Part shown: positions 1 through 19,580 of the stretch, one piece after another
How the letters are laid out: the number at the start of each line of letters is the position of its first letter
Numbering within the stretch: position 1 is the first letter of the stretch
NCBI GenBank assembly: GCA_033002965.1
Contig: JAURVB010013316.1
Location: 310,001-374,000, forward strand
DNA from: Piper betle
Lineage: Eukaryota; Streptophyta; Magnoliopsida; Piperales; Piperaceae
Length of the DNA: 64,000 nt
Direction: 5' to 3'
Position numbers and translations under genes: made by a program
The notes under the pieces: model-generated
Databases searched by the model: none
What the model saw: only the letters and a program-made list of their open reading frames with translations
Told to the model about the DNA's origin: nothing

Positions 1-218
1 GCTTTGATAGAATGGTACTAGATCCAATTTGTGGGCACGGGAAGCTCATGTTTTGCCCTTGTGGTATTAGCTAGAGGTTGGTGTTGGCTTTTGGATTTGG
101 ATACCTGGGCAGCTTACTTTTAATTTGATGCCATTTTTGCTGTACTGCAAGTTAATTTTTCTTTTCTTCATCAAAAGATTGATTGTGTGTGTGTGTGTGT
201 TGTTTTTTAATATTTCAG
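1..218 (+). other. Intron or upstream part of the ACR11-like gene
   Basis: No coding exon could be recognised here. The stretch ends in a T-rich tract and an AG acceptor at 217-218, which joins the first visible exon. A short (GT)n tract lies at about 184-200. The exon or exons for the transit peptide probably lie before the window. Confidence 0.5.
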
Positions 219-2343
219 GTTGTCCTATGGAACTGTGAATTTGGCAAAATCTGCTGTTGCTACAGCTGTGGAGGTATTATATTTATACTTGTTTTGAGCA
301 GTCTTCCAGATTCTTCATATCCTAAATGCTTCATTTTTGCTTTTTTATACAGGGAGGAAACTCTACCGACACTGACTCAGTTCCTACTCCCAAAGTTGTT
401 ATAGACCAAGACTCAGATCCTGATGCTACTATTGTTGAGATTACTTTTGGCGACCGTTTGGGGGCGCTGCTTGATACCGTATGTATGTTTTCCTCGTAAT
501 GTTTTATGCTGATCTTTTGTTTAGTATATGATATGTTGGCCTGATAATTGGTTCTTGAAGCCTGTCTTTTATTGGAAAATCTTTATGTTTTATTTTTTAT
601 GTCATAAATTTCCAATATTGAGAATCAATATTTTTAGTTGCGCAGCTTATATGAACTGATTAAATTCCTTATAGTTTATGCTACGAGATTGCTTTGCAAA
701 TTAGTTTTGACTTGCTATGCCTTTTGTGTAGCTGTATACTGTTGTTGTCTGCGAGGCTTATCATACCAAATCGAATTTTCATCTAACCGTACATATATAC
801 TGCTGCAGATGAATGCTCTCAAGAATCTAGGGCTCAATGTTGTCAAGGCGAACGTGTTTCTGGACTCCTCTGGTAAACATAACACATTTGCTATCACGAA
901 AGCGTAAGTATCATTGAATGGCCTTCCAAAAAGTTCCTATTACCGTCTTTATTCTTTACAAGAAATCCTCTAAATTTGTTTGTTTGGAAATACTAGCTAT
1001 TTGTCTGTTACAGTTTTGTGTGTTTTTAGCTGCGCTGCTTCTAACAAAGGAGAAAGCTTTGTTTTGTTGATATATGTCTATCCTCTTTTTGTTTTTAACA
1101 CTTGTTTCTCATGCTTCCTCTATTGATTGACCAAACTCATTTGGTGCACAAATTCTACTCTGCTTGCTAGTCTTTGGTTATTCTATTAGGGTGTCTAGTA
1201 CTTTTGCTGAAACTGATGTTAATCATTAATGAAATGCAGGTCCACTGGACGTAAAGTCGATGAGCCAGAGTTGCTGGAAACGATAAGATTGACAATTATC
1301 AACAATTTACTTCAATATCACCCTGTAAATCTTTCTTCGTGGTTTTCTTGATTGCCAAATTCCTTATTTAACTTTCTAGGAAAGTAGAAGGCTTAATCTC
1401 GAAGGATAGAATTTTCATTCTTTTGCCTCCATTGGGTGATTCAGGAATCTAGTGCTCAGCTAGCTCTGGGAGCCGCCTTCGGAGTGGAACCACCAAAACA
1501 AGAGGTCTTTAATAGTTTTTCCTCTGAGGATCTTTCCTTTTTAGATCTTATGAATTAGACAGTCAGTTGTCCAGGAAGTTCATAATAAGCAACCATATAT
1601 ATCCAAATTGAATTCTGTTAGCCAATCAATGTACATGGTTGGTGGCATGGTATACTTCTGCTTTGCTGTAACATTTATGTAGCAGTGATGATGTTGTAGC
1701 TAGCAGTTGTGGGATGAGCTGCTTCCTTTTCAACGAAAAGCTTGTAGGCTGAGTCATTTCAAGTATCATTGAGATTTCTTCTTTTTGGTATCTTATTGTG
1801 GCATGTGTTGACAGGTTGATGTCGACATCGCTACTCATATAAACGTGCATGATGATGGGCCAGAAAGGAGGTATGAAACAGATCTTCATAATTCATCTGT
1901 CATCCTAGTTCTCTGCTAAACTATTTTGGTTGCAGCCTACTGTATGTTGAAACTGCTGATCGACCTGGATTACTTGTAGAACTTGTGAAGATTATTTCAG
2001 ATATAAACATAGCAGTCGAATCAGGAGAGTTTGATACAGAGGTTTGTACAACTTCACAATATGCTTCCAAATCCAGCATCGCAGAACTACAAACCATGTT
2101 TTAACCAAGAACTCATGTATGATTTAGGGTCTGTTGGCAAAAGCAAAATTCCATGTCAGTTACAAAGGAAAGGCCATTATCAAACCTCTCCAGCAGGTAC
2201 GCTGATGAGAATCTTGAATGTTTCAGACGCAGCAATTTGCATTGTGCTAACAGATTTGTCCATTTTGTGCACCAATGCAGGTTTTGTCCAATAGCCTAAG
2301 GTATTTTTTGAGGCGTCCCACCACTGAAGAGGCAAGTTTCTAG
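219..2343 (+). CDS. ACR11: ACT-domain repeat protein, ACR11/ACR12 type, chloroplast (3' part of gene)
   Basis: Nine exons keep one open frame: 219-273, 353-478, 809-903, 1240-1324, 1445-1504, 1815-1870, 1936-2041, 2128-2196 and 2281-2343, ending in TAG. About 237 residues are visible. They hold two ACT domains. The first contains [15 protein letters not shown] and [18 protein letters not shown]; the second contains [20 protein letters not shown] and [18 protein letters not shown]. The end reads [15 protein letters not shown], typical of the ACR11/ACR12 group. Family knowledge: these plastid proteins have no catalytic domain. ACR11 is reported to bind and stimulate ferredoxin-dependent glutamate synthase, linking amino-acid sensing to nitrogen assimilation. 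The transit-peptide exon lies upstream of the window, so the gene is partial here. ACR11 rather than ACR12 is a judgement from memory. The last exon could in principle use a GC donor (GAG/GCAAGT at 2332), but the TAG just after it gives a normal family C-terminus. Confidence 0.85.
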
Positions 2344-4249
2344 ATGCCTCTTAAACGAAAGTGAAAAGTGTACTCGTTAACATTCAATTTCAACATTCCA
2401 TACTAATTTTGATGCTCTATTATTCACAGTTTAAGCATATTTTTGGAGCGTTTGGTTGTAACACCAGGGATTTGGCAGCTATCTATTGAAACTGCTTGCC
2501 ATGAAACTATGTCATCTCCATGGGAAAAATCGTACATTCAATATAAATCTATGTTGGAAAATGGTGAAAGATTAAGAGATTGAGGCAACAGCGAACTAAA
2601 CTAAAATGGAGGAAATAGTACTATCTTTCGACCGACGCTATAAAAGGAAATAGTTTTGCCATTCAACAGATACTATGAAAAATGGCTTTTTTCCGCGTAT
2701 GGGGTGAACAAAAATACCAAAAAATTGGCATGGAGATGAAATAGTTTAATTTTCAATTTTTTCCCATACCAAAAATCGTGGATAAAATTTTCTCTTGCGC
2801 TTTTTTCCAACTTTTAAAATTCGGGAACTTGTTTTTTTGGCGTGAAGAATAAAAGTTAAAAAAACTAATGCATACTTACCTTCATGTATCTGCAAATAGA
2901 GAAAGAAATCTAGAGTTTTTTTTACGGCCAAAATTAGTGCAGAGAAAATTGGCATGGAGAAAGGTCTTTTTTATTTTTTATGGGGAGTGTGAGACTAGAA
3001 TGAAGCTGACAAGTCTTGCATATTATCTAATCGACGCTCAACGCTCACACTCAAAATCCTTTCCACCATTCCACAATCCAAGGTGTTTATATTTGCCCGT
3101 CAATTCTCCCCCATATGTTGAACTACTTCCTCTTAAAGTTGATTTTCTATTCCTAACTGCATCCACCTTCGTTCCCCCCTCCCCCCCGCAGAGACAGAAA
3201 GGAGATCAAAATGCAACGCTCAAGTCTGCTTTGGATAAAAACAAAAACATATTTCACCTCAACCTTGAGCAGAAAGGGAAGAATACGCGCAACAGGGAGC
3301 CATTGGTCAGACATCTCTTTTATTTTAATTTAGCACTATTCAGCGAAACAAATTTCCAAATTGTCACCGTAGGAGCGGCTTTTACAACAATCGACAAAAG
3401 AGAACTGTTATTTTTGCATCAATGGTGGCAGCACCAGATCAATGGAACGCTTGCAACTTCCAGGTTTCAGTACATGCAGCAAGGAGTGTAAAGTTGAAGA
3501 AAACAATAAGCATTAACCCCCCACCCAAAAAAATAAATGCAAGCAGCAGCAAGGCCTAAAGAGCGGGAGCATAAATATGGAAATTGCACAAGTTTTTCTC
3601 GTTTTCTTTTTTCAATATGAAACCAGACTCAAGTTGGAACCTCCAGCTACTACAGATTACACAGCATTATTCGACCACTTCTGACAAAAGGGAATTTTTT
3701 CTTTTTTCTCCAACATAACAGAGAAGGGGAATTTTTAGTGTAGGAATACCGAATACAAGTCTCTGCAGCCAAACATGTCGTAACTGTATTCATCTACATC
3801 AGATTCCCTCAAATGGGCAAAAAGGAAAGCTAAGACAACTGCTGGGGAAGTCCATGCAAGGAAGCATTTGTAATAATACCCACTATATACAGAAGCTTCG
3901 CATTTATAAAATTAACAGCACAAACTAAAGCTAAAAACCAAACAGAAAAAAAGATATGTAGATAGTATATCCACCTCTACAAGGTCATTTACCTTTTTAA
4001 GCACAAGAACTGACAAGAGAACAGAACACCTTTAGTCTCTCCACAGCTCACCGATTAAGCTCTGGATCGCCCTCACTGATAGCCCCACAAAAAATAGAGC
4101 ACCACACAAGTGCAGCTATCTTAACAAACAATAATGCCAGTACAGTCCAGTGTGACTTTCCACTTTTATTTCTCCTGTCATGATTCCAGTTTGATCCTCC
4201 ACGCTCATGCGATTGGGGATAGTGCCGCCCAACCACTCTCACCAACTAT
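2344..4249. other. Intergenic: tail-to-tail 3' regions of the ACR11-like and ZTL-like genes
   Basis: The two flanking genes converge here, so the stretch should hold both 3' UTRs and poly(A) sites. The sequence is AT-rich with C-tracts near 3178 and 3520. A 207-codon open frame on the + strand at 2868-3491 has no recognisable domain and skewed composition; I treat it as chance. No RNA gene or element was recognised. Confidence 0.5.
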
Positions 4250-11407
<7,158 letters not shown>

Positions 11408-14400
11408 ATGGCCGCGGCCGACCGCCCGCGCCGCCCCGCGTCCGGCGGAAAAATCGTCGGCCGCCGGAGCTTCGCCCGAGCGGCCTCACCCTACGCCCGA
11501 CCGCCGCCGCCGCCGCCGCCGCCGGAGTCTCCTCACCGCTCCCCGGCTCCTCCGTGGCTCGTCTCCGCCGCCCGCACCCTGGCCGCCGGCGCCGGGAAGA
11601 TTTTCTCTGTCTTCCGCTCCGACGACGACTCCCACTCCTCGTCGGGTTCGGGTGCGGGCTTGTATTTGAGTTTTGGGGATGAGCGCCAAAGTTTTGTTTG
11701 ACTTGTGTGTGCAATAATGGCGATTTGTGTTGACGGGGGTGGTTGGTGGACTCTTTTGTTCCCGAATCTTGGTCGGAAATGGGGGGAATTGTGCAGTTTT
11801 AGCAGTGATCTGTCAAATTTGTGGATTGGCTTGTGCTTCTTGTGTGCCCTACGAAGTCATTTTTGGGCGAAAATTTGTTGTTTTTCTTTAGGGTTTGTAT
11901 GGATTCATGGTGGTTCGTTTTTGGCAAGCTTGATCGGAGAATTCGTCGGGATGGTTTCTTGTTCTCGAGAGTTGAGCTTTTTTGTTGTGGGGTCGAGGGA
12001 GGCAGGGGTTGGCTGGGTTGACGATGAATGTGAAATGGAATTTTTTTGAAGCTTTGTGGCTGTTTTTTTTTTGGAAATTCGGTCACTTTGTTCGTATACA
12101 TTTATAAGTTTCTGTTTCTTGATTCAGATGCGGAACGCAATTCCGAAACTTCTTCCACTGATGCGGATGAAAATGATGAAGCTTTAAGCATTTTCTCCGA
12201 GGAAAACGAAGATGAGCCTCAGGCAAGTTTGAGTTTGCAGTGTATGGTGTACTTTTAATCTGGTTTCTTAAATTTACATTTATAAGTTGGAATCTTGGCT
12301 TATCTTCTAGTTAAATATCAAGTTTGGTTTATATTTATCTGTTATAATTTCCGGACAACCTAATTTTCCCCCCTCCTTTATTTAATGTCAGAAAGATGCT
12401 ATTTTGAAGGATCTCATCGCACCCACACAAAGAATTGGTGTTAAACACATAATCGAGCAGTTACTTCTACAGGAGACATTTACGAGGTAATTAAAACAGT
12501 TTTTTTCCTCTGAGGTGGGTGTAGATTGTGTCTCCATTTTTATTAGACGAGAGCAACTTTCTTGGCTGGATTTTGTGATGCATTCGCTTTAAGTTGGAAA
12601 CAAACAGGGAAAAATTTAAGGAATGATACAGGCACTTCTATTTATATCGCTCTGTGTTTGGGTATTATGCTATTCCATTATAACCTAGGTTAGGTTATTG
12701 AACTCTATAACCTTTGCCAAGTTGTATGTCTGTTTGGTTTTGTTCAGCTTATGATATTTATTATGACTCTATCTGAAGAGAAACTTGGTATGGCATCCGT
12801 AGGGAAGAGTGCATTAAGCTAACAAAGTTGATCGAATCAAGAGTAGTAGAATCTCCTGCTTCAAAAGTGCTTGATGGTGCAAGAATGAATGAAATATCTT
12901 CAAGAGGTAAGCTTGCCTCTTCTTGATGTTGATGTTTTTGTTTCATAGGGGAAAGTCAGCTTATGGTTTTTTTGAACAGTAAAAAGTTGGAGTGCTTTAT
13001 CTTCCCCTACAATCCGAGCGCACACGCCTGATATTGCTGTCATGGAAGCCAAGAAGTGGATCGAAGAGAAGAGCTTGGTGAAGACAAAAGCATTGGAGTC
13101 AGACCATGGGCCCTGCACTTTAAATACTACTGCATCATATGTTAGTCCATCTGCCTTCAACATTCAGTCGATTTCTTTTTATAATCTTTTGGTGGCATTT
13201 TGAGGATGCTTTGGCCCTTTTTTTTTTCAATTGGTTGTTTTGATAGCTGTGGAGTGTCTGCCAACATTTTATGTTATCTGAGTGTTTCCTGGTTGTATGG
13301 ATGTTTATTGATTTCATATGAATATTAGCTGCTTAATGCAAATCCGTAGACTGTAGTTGATTGTATGAACCTAAATATTTTTCACGTTGTACATGTCTGT
13401 TATTTTCTTCATCTTTCTATGTTCTCAAAGACTCATTTCCTCTTTACTTGGGAATTAAAATAAGAGTTTTGTCGTAATTTTCTCATCTATACCTTTTCTA
13501 AGCCAGACTAAGGTCAGTGGCATGGATTTCTGTAATTGATTGTCCGCTTTCACATTTAAACCAGTGGGTATACAATGGGAGATTCATTAGTTTGATGGCC
13601 ATGATGTATTCTGTTTCTGATCAGAATGTTGATTGCAGGACGATCTTGGGGATGGAGGCTCTCCAGTAGACTTGGCAAAGTCATACATGTCATCTCGACC
13701 TCCTTGGGCTTCTCCCTCATCGTTTAAGTTTGGATTTAGAACACCACCATCTACTGGTTCCCTTTATTTTAATGATAAAAACCCAATGACCTGCCTGTCA
13801 TCTTCTAAGGTGCACAAGGGTTCAGTTATTGCTCCTTGGAATAAAAGGATGTCTTCTACTTTCTTTACAGTTGTTGGTGTTATCTTTAATATGATTGTTA
13901 TGCTTTTTTCTGTAGTTGATTAAGAGGGTTGCTCAGACCACTGGGTCAGAAAATACAACCAATGGCCTTCGGCAAGTTCGCCTCAAGTTACTTGATGACT
14001 CATCAGAACCTCTGGCTATATCAAGTGGTATTAATGTTCCAAATGAAGATGCCATCGTTTTATCAGATCACAATGTTAGGATTGAAAATAGCGTAGTTCA
14101 GGGTGTAAATAATTCACTTGCTCCAAGGCAGGAAGGTAGTCATGGAGAATTGATTACGAGATTACCTTTTGAAAACTGCCGTGAAAATGTAGTCAAGTTG
14201 CGTGAAAGTCTTGCTTCTGGACAAAATATTGCTGGGCCTGTTCTTTTAGAAAGAAATGTAAGTGATTCAGGACATGAGGATGTAACATTTAAGTCTAACA
14301 AAGAATATGCCAATGGGCATGGGCAGAGTATTTCTTTGTATGGAAATGGGGCTGCGTCTCACATTGCTGTAGTGCCTGACAAAAGTGAGGTAATGCTATA

Positions 14401-16081
14401 GATGAGCATTACAGTGTTTTCTGTTCAACATCAACCATTATTGAATAATAAAGGATATTGCTAAACCGTTAAATGACTTAATTATGCAGGATTCACCAGA
14501 AGTGAGGAGGATCAATGAAGATAGCCAAGAGGACAATTTACAAAATTTTCTTAATCAAGAAATCATAGTGTTGCATGATAATGGTAAGTTCCACTTTTTC
14601 TAGTAACATGAATCTCTACTATTTTGTGTGTTTTTGAAACGGTTCAATTCAAAATGTGGCTGTTTCTTTGATGGAGGTTGGAATTATTCTTTGCAAATCA
14701 AGTAGCTGAGGCAATGCATATGAAACCTTGTTGGCAGTGAATGTAATAATTATTTTCAGGAGATGTATATCATGAATGCCAGGAGGATACATTTTTTACT
14801 GGTATGTTAATGATTAGTATATCTTTAACATGTAGGAGAGGTACCAGTGGTTAAGGAATGTGAACAAGCGGTTACAGCTGCCCAGGATGCTGAGGCATTC
14901 CTTCTGAGGTGAGATATTTCTAGCATGTTTATAATAGAAAATTTATACAGGTCTGAATTTTTTATTGCATATATGTAAAACATTGCGATTGTTTTTTGCG
15001 CTTGCACAGTTGAAGATCTGATTTCTATTGTCCTGATTGTTCATTTCATCTGTTTTTAATGCATGCGAAATTAAAGGTAATTTGTGCTGCCATTCTGCAA
15101 GTATGAAGATGCAAGTGTCTTACTTATTTTGTAGGTGAACTATATGGTAATTTTATAATGTAATGTAATTGATGCAAACATTAAAAATTTCTCCTCTTTC
15201 CAAAACTTCACATTTTGCTAGAATGGGCATGTAAAGTGTTGTTTTGGACTGTGGAAAAGTGTTTACATCTATGTTATAGTGTGTCTTTTTGCATTACTCA
15301 TCTCACCATAAATCTTGACATGGTTGTGTCCTTGAAATCATTTTAGTACTCCATAAGATCTAAAATATTTTCTTGTGATGCATATCAGCCTCTTTTAGTT
15401 GTTTCATACATTATCTGTAACATTTTCATTTGCAGGACCATTTTTTTGTTTGCAAAACCATTTTTATGTTGACATTCTACCCTTCTGCATTTTATCCTCA
15501 AACATCATCCTTGTCGTCGCCATATCATCTAGTTGAATTTATTATGTTAGCTTTGATCAGTAGAAAACAACAGTGTTAATAAATTTATGGCTTACCTTAT
15601 GTGTGTTTTTTATCTCAACGTGAAATTTAATGTTGCTACCAAATTTCTAGCTTACCTTGTGTGTGTTTTTACTTCAGAACAAAATTTCTTGCCTAGTTCG
15701 ATTGTGTTGATGCCTAAATATTTTTCATTTAATAGCATGTCAGCCGCAAGTGCAGCCCCTCTGACGGAACTGCATAAGGACGGTGGCCACATTAGTTTGA
15801 GCAGCCATAGCCAGGGCGTTTTGGCCGTGAGCAATTCCAAAGGAAGTCACGATGTTCTAAGTGAAGCATCGGCTTCCTTGATTGACAAAAGCAATGCCAC
15901 TGGCGAAACGGATCTTGTTGGTGACAGTGATGCCGTTGAGGTTCTGTCTCAAAATCAAAAGGGTAGAGCTGCAGCACGGGCTCCGCAAAATGTGACTAGG
16001 AGGAAAAAATTGTTAGCAGAGGTGGGCAGGGGAGGAAGAAGTAAACCGACTAAGATTTCATGGTCATGTACTATTCTGTGA
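11408..16081 (+). CDS. KAKU4: KAKU4-type nuclear lamina/envelope protein
   Basis: Eleven exons: 11408-11651, 12128-12222, 12392-12486, 12803-12906, 12980-13140, 13639 to about 13809-13869, 13916-14389, 14490-14583, 14760-14801, 14836-14908 and 15736-16081 (TGA). They give about 630-655 residues. The N-terminus has the family motifs SGGKIVGRRSF and GAGKIFSVF after a proline tract. HIIEQLLLQETFTREEC and IESRVVESP follow in the middle. The rest is polar with PW-containing repeats and a basic tail. Family role: KAKU4 is a plant-specific inner nuclear-membrane protein that binds the lamin-like CRWN1/CRWN4 proteins and shapes the nucleus. Intron 2 appears to use a GC donor (CAG/GCAAGT at 12223). 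The junction between exons 6 and 7 is not settled: frame continuity requires a phase-0 donor at 13810, 13825 or 13870, and the last leaves only a 46-nt intron. Exon 1 is strongly GC-rich compared with the others. Confidence 0.85.
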
Positions 16082-16655
16082 GGCCTGTTTGTTACTGTAA
16101 ACTAGTTAGGCGAGTAACGTTAGCACTATGGTTTGTAACTTTGTAAGCTTAGGGTCTTGTCTTACCAAATTGTGAACGCCGATTGTCAATTGTTTCAGCC
16201 GTCCCTTGTTATTGATGCCGTTGTGTTTCATGTCATACTACAAATTACTCAAGTCATAGAGTTATGCACTACGAAAGCATTTAGTACGTAAAAATTATTT
16301 TCATGATTAGAAGCTAACAAGAACAGACTCCCACCGCTCATTCGCCCCTAGATAGCTCATTAAGACATTTTCATCATTCCAATGGCAACAACGCATCAGC
16401 ATGTTTTCATCATTCAGGAAAAGATAGAAACAATATTTCACTAAATATACACGGCTTAATATGTGGCCGTTAGAAAAGCACATATTTACAGGCTTAATGA
16501 CAAAAAGCAGCGTAAAATTTCCAATCCATGGGTTTACAATTTACATATTTTCTTCCCTACGTATAAGCCAAATATTTACATACATACTATCCTGTAAACA
16601 AGCCTTTTCCCCGGCCTACATAGTTAATGCAAGTCTCGAGACCATATTTATAGAA
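16082..16655. other. 3' region of KAKU4 and short intergenic stretch
   Basis: The KAKU4-like gene and the dead PPR gene converge here. The first 130 bases or so are probably KAKU4 3' UTR. No other feature was recognised. Confidence 0.5.
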
Positions 16656-17972
16656 CTACTCCCAACCGGAAGTTACCATTGCTGTCTCAAACAGCAAGCT
16701 AGGATTCTCCACAACTTCATACAAGATTATACTTTCGGGATGGGATCTATCCTCGGCACAAAAAATATGATTCTGCCCATTCATCCGAACAAGATTCTGC
16801 CCAGGAGCTTTCTGAACTGCTTTACATCTCATCATGCCTCGAATCTTGGCCACACTTTCCCATCGCTCCCCTGCCGCATAAATGTTTGCCATCCCAATGT
16901 ACGATGTCGCATTGTTTGGATCAAGATCAAAGAGACGATGAGCAACATATTCCACAATCTCAACAGTTTGATGAAGTTTACAAGCACCAAGAAGGGAGCC
17001 CCATATTCCAGAATCAGGTCTGATGGGCATGTTTTCTATAAACTTGAGTGCTTCTTTCAATTTCCCCTTGCGACCCAGCAAATAAAAAATACAAGAATAA
17101 TGCTCTAAGTCAGGACTCGGGCTGTAAACATTTTTCATTAGATCAAAATATTTCCGCCCCTCCTCCAAAAACCCAGCATGTGTTCAAGCTTGTAAGAGAA
17201 CTAAAGAGGTCAGTTCGTTTGGACACGCACCCCAGTCTATCATCTGCAGAAATAGAGCCAAAGCCTCTTTCGAATTTCCATTCATGCCATAGCCTTCAAT
17301 CATTATAGTCCAAGAAACTTCAGTCCTCCCACGCTTGGGATCAAATGTTTCGCGAGTTTTCAAGTAAACTCCCGCATTTAGCGTACATGTCTACCATTGC
17401 AGACCATAACATTTTGCTCAAAACCTCTGTCCTTGACATAAACATGCAGCCACCTCCCGTCGTCAAGGGCACCCAAGTGGATACAAGCAGATAATAATGC
17501 AGCAATTGTTACCTCGTCAGTTTTCTCACAATAAGTCTTCATAGCTCTAAACATGTTTAATGCTGCGTCAATGTTTCCTTCTCGAGCATGCCCCCTGATT
17601 ATGGCAGTCCAAGAAACACATGTTCTCTCCTTCATGTTATCAAACAGATGACAAGAGCTAGAAAAATCCCCACACGTGGAATACATAGAGATGAGGATGT
17701 TTGTCACAGAAATATAAGAAGCAAAACCCATTTTGAGAACATGAGATTGAATCCAAGGAAAAGGACTTTGGGTTTAAAACAAGAAGAAATCAAGCTAAGA
17801 AATGTGACCTGACGACTCCTTTACACATTTGGGAGAAGTAATGGAAAGCATCTGCGGCTCTTTCCAAGTATGAAAGCCCCCCCCCAATCATCAAATTCCA
17901 TCGCACAACCGTCCTCGAATTCTCACGTATTCCACCAAAGATAGACTTAGACGACGCCATTAACATATTTGC

Positions 17973-18223
17973 TGTTGGGCCCTTTGAGCCCCTAACCAAG
18001 CTCTGATACCACTTATTAGGCCTTTTGGGCCCCTAACCAAGCTTTGAAATCATTGTTGGACCCTTCGAGCCCTTAAAAGGGACTTTAAATAATTAAAAGA
18101 AACTCGCAATAAGTGTCACGGGCCTCTATTAATCCAAAAACTAGCTCAAGGAATAAAGTTTTCCCATTAACCTATATACAAGTCACCAACAACCTCTACG
18201 ACCGATGTGAGATAAACCTAACA
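17973..18223 (-). repeat. 3' LTR of the TRIM-like element, with an internal duplication carrying a PBS copy
   Basis: This 251-bp LTR begins TGTTAGG on the minus strand and ends GGGCCCAACA. Compared with the other LTR it carries about 41 extra bases near its 3' end. The extra piece repeats the LTR end (CTTGGTTAGGGGC twice) and holds a good TGGTATCAGAGC primer-binding-site motif (reverse complement of 18002-18013). Removing it gives about 210 bp. Confidence 0.75.
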
Positions 18224-18269
18224 ACTCCCCTTCACACATCGGGCGTAGCCCGAAACCATCATCGTTTGA

Positions 18270-19135
18270 TACACTCCCCTTAAATCAGACGGTACCCACT
18301 TGGCAAACTCCTCTTCAAATTATTAGGTCTGGCAAACTCCTCTTCTCCTCTTCCAATCATTAGGTCTGGCAAACTCCTCTTCAAATCATCAGGTGGAACC
18401 CACGAAAAAACAACAACAATCGCCTTAAATCAGACGGCACCCACCTGGCAAACTCCTCTTCAAATCATTAGGTGGAACCCATGAAGGAAACAACAACAAA
18501 CACTCCCCTTAAATCAGACGGCACCCACCTAGCAAACTCCTCTTAAAATCATTAGGTCTAGCAAACTCCTCTTCTCTTCTTCAAATCATTAGGTCTGGCA
18601 AACTCCTCTTCAAATCATCAGGTGGAACCCACGAAGGAAACAACAATAATCGCCTTAAATCAGACGGCACCCACCTGACAAACTCCTCTTCAAATTATTA
18701 GGTGGAACCCATGAAGGAAACAACAACAAACACTCCCTTTAAATCAGGCAGCACCCACCTAACAAACTCCTCTTAAAATCATTAGGTCTAGCAAACTCCT
18801 CTTCTCTTCTTCAAATCTTAAAATCATTAGGTCTAGCAAACTCCTCTTCTCTTCTTCAAATCATTAAGTCTGGCAAACTCCTCTTCAAATCATCAGGTGG
18901 AACCCACGAAGGAAACAACAACAATCGCCTTAAATCAGACGGCACCTACCTGGCAAACTCCTTAGCAAACTCCTCTTCAAATCATTAGGTAGAACTCATG
19001 AATGAAACAACAATAAACAATCGCCTTCAAATCATTAGGTAGAACTCATGAAGGAAACAACAATAAACAATCGCCTTAAATCAGACGGCACCCACCTGGT
19101 AAACTCCTCTTCAAATCATTAGGTGGAACTTATGA
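18270..19135. repeat. Internal tandem repeats of the TRIM-like element
   Basis: A unit containing CCTTAAATCAGACGGCACCC, GGCAAACTCCTCTTCAAATC, ATTAGGTGGAACCCA and GAAGGAAACAACAACAA recurs many times with truncated and rearranged copies. It replaces any coding region. Copy number and order vary from unit to unit, which suggests unequal recombination or slippage. Confidence 0.85.
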
Positions 19136-19241
19136 AGGAGACCACAACAATCGGTGTAGGCAAACCTGGCTCGAACTTGGCTCCTATAAAGGAAATAATC
19201 GGTGTAGGCAAACCTGACTCAAACTTGGCTTTGATGCCACT

Positions 19242-19580
19242 TGTTGGTTCCTTTAAGCCCCTGATCAAACTCCGAAACTATTGTTGGACCCTTCGAGCCC
19301 CTAAAAGGGACTTTAAACAACCAAATAAAACTTACAATAGGTGTCACGAACCTCTTTTAATCTAAAAACTAGCTCAATGGATAAGGCTTTCCTATTAGTT
19401 CCGAAACTATTGTTGGACCCTTCGAGCCCCTAAAAGGGACTTTAAACAACCAAATAAAACTCACAATAGGTGTTACGAACCTCTTTTAATCTAAAAACTA
19501 GCTCAATGGATAAGGCTTTCCTATTAGCTTATTTACAAGTCACCAACAACATTTACGACCAATGTGGGATAAACCCAACA
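19242..19580 (-). repeat. 5' LTR of the TRIM-like element, with a 129-bp internal duplication
   Basis: This 339-bp LTR begins TGTTGGG on the minus strand and ends ACCAACA beside the primer-binding site. A segment starting at CCGAAACTATTGTTGGACCC occurs at 19272 and again at 19401, offset by 129 bp. Without the duplication the LTR is about 210 bp, the same as the other LTR without its own insertion. Confidence 0.78.

Noticed and set aside
2868..3491. 207-codon open frame between ACR11 and ZTL genes
   Set aside because: It has no recognisable domain, a composition typical of translated AT-rich DNA, and lies in the expected 3' UTR region.
16461..17108. 215-codon open frame on the + strand
   Set aside because: It lies antisense to the PPR E-domain remnant and has no domain of its own.
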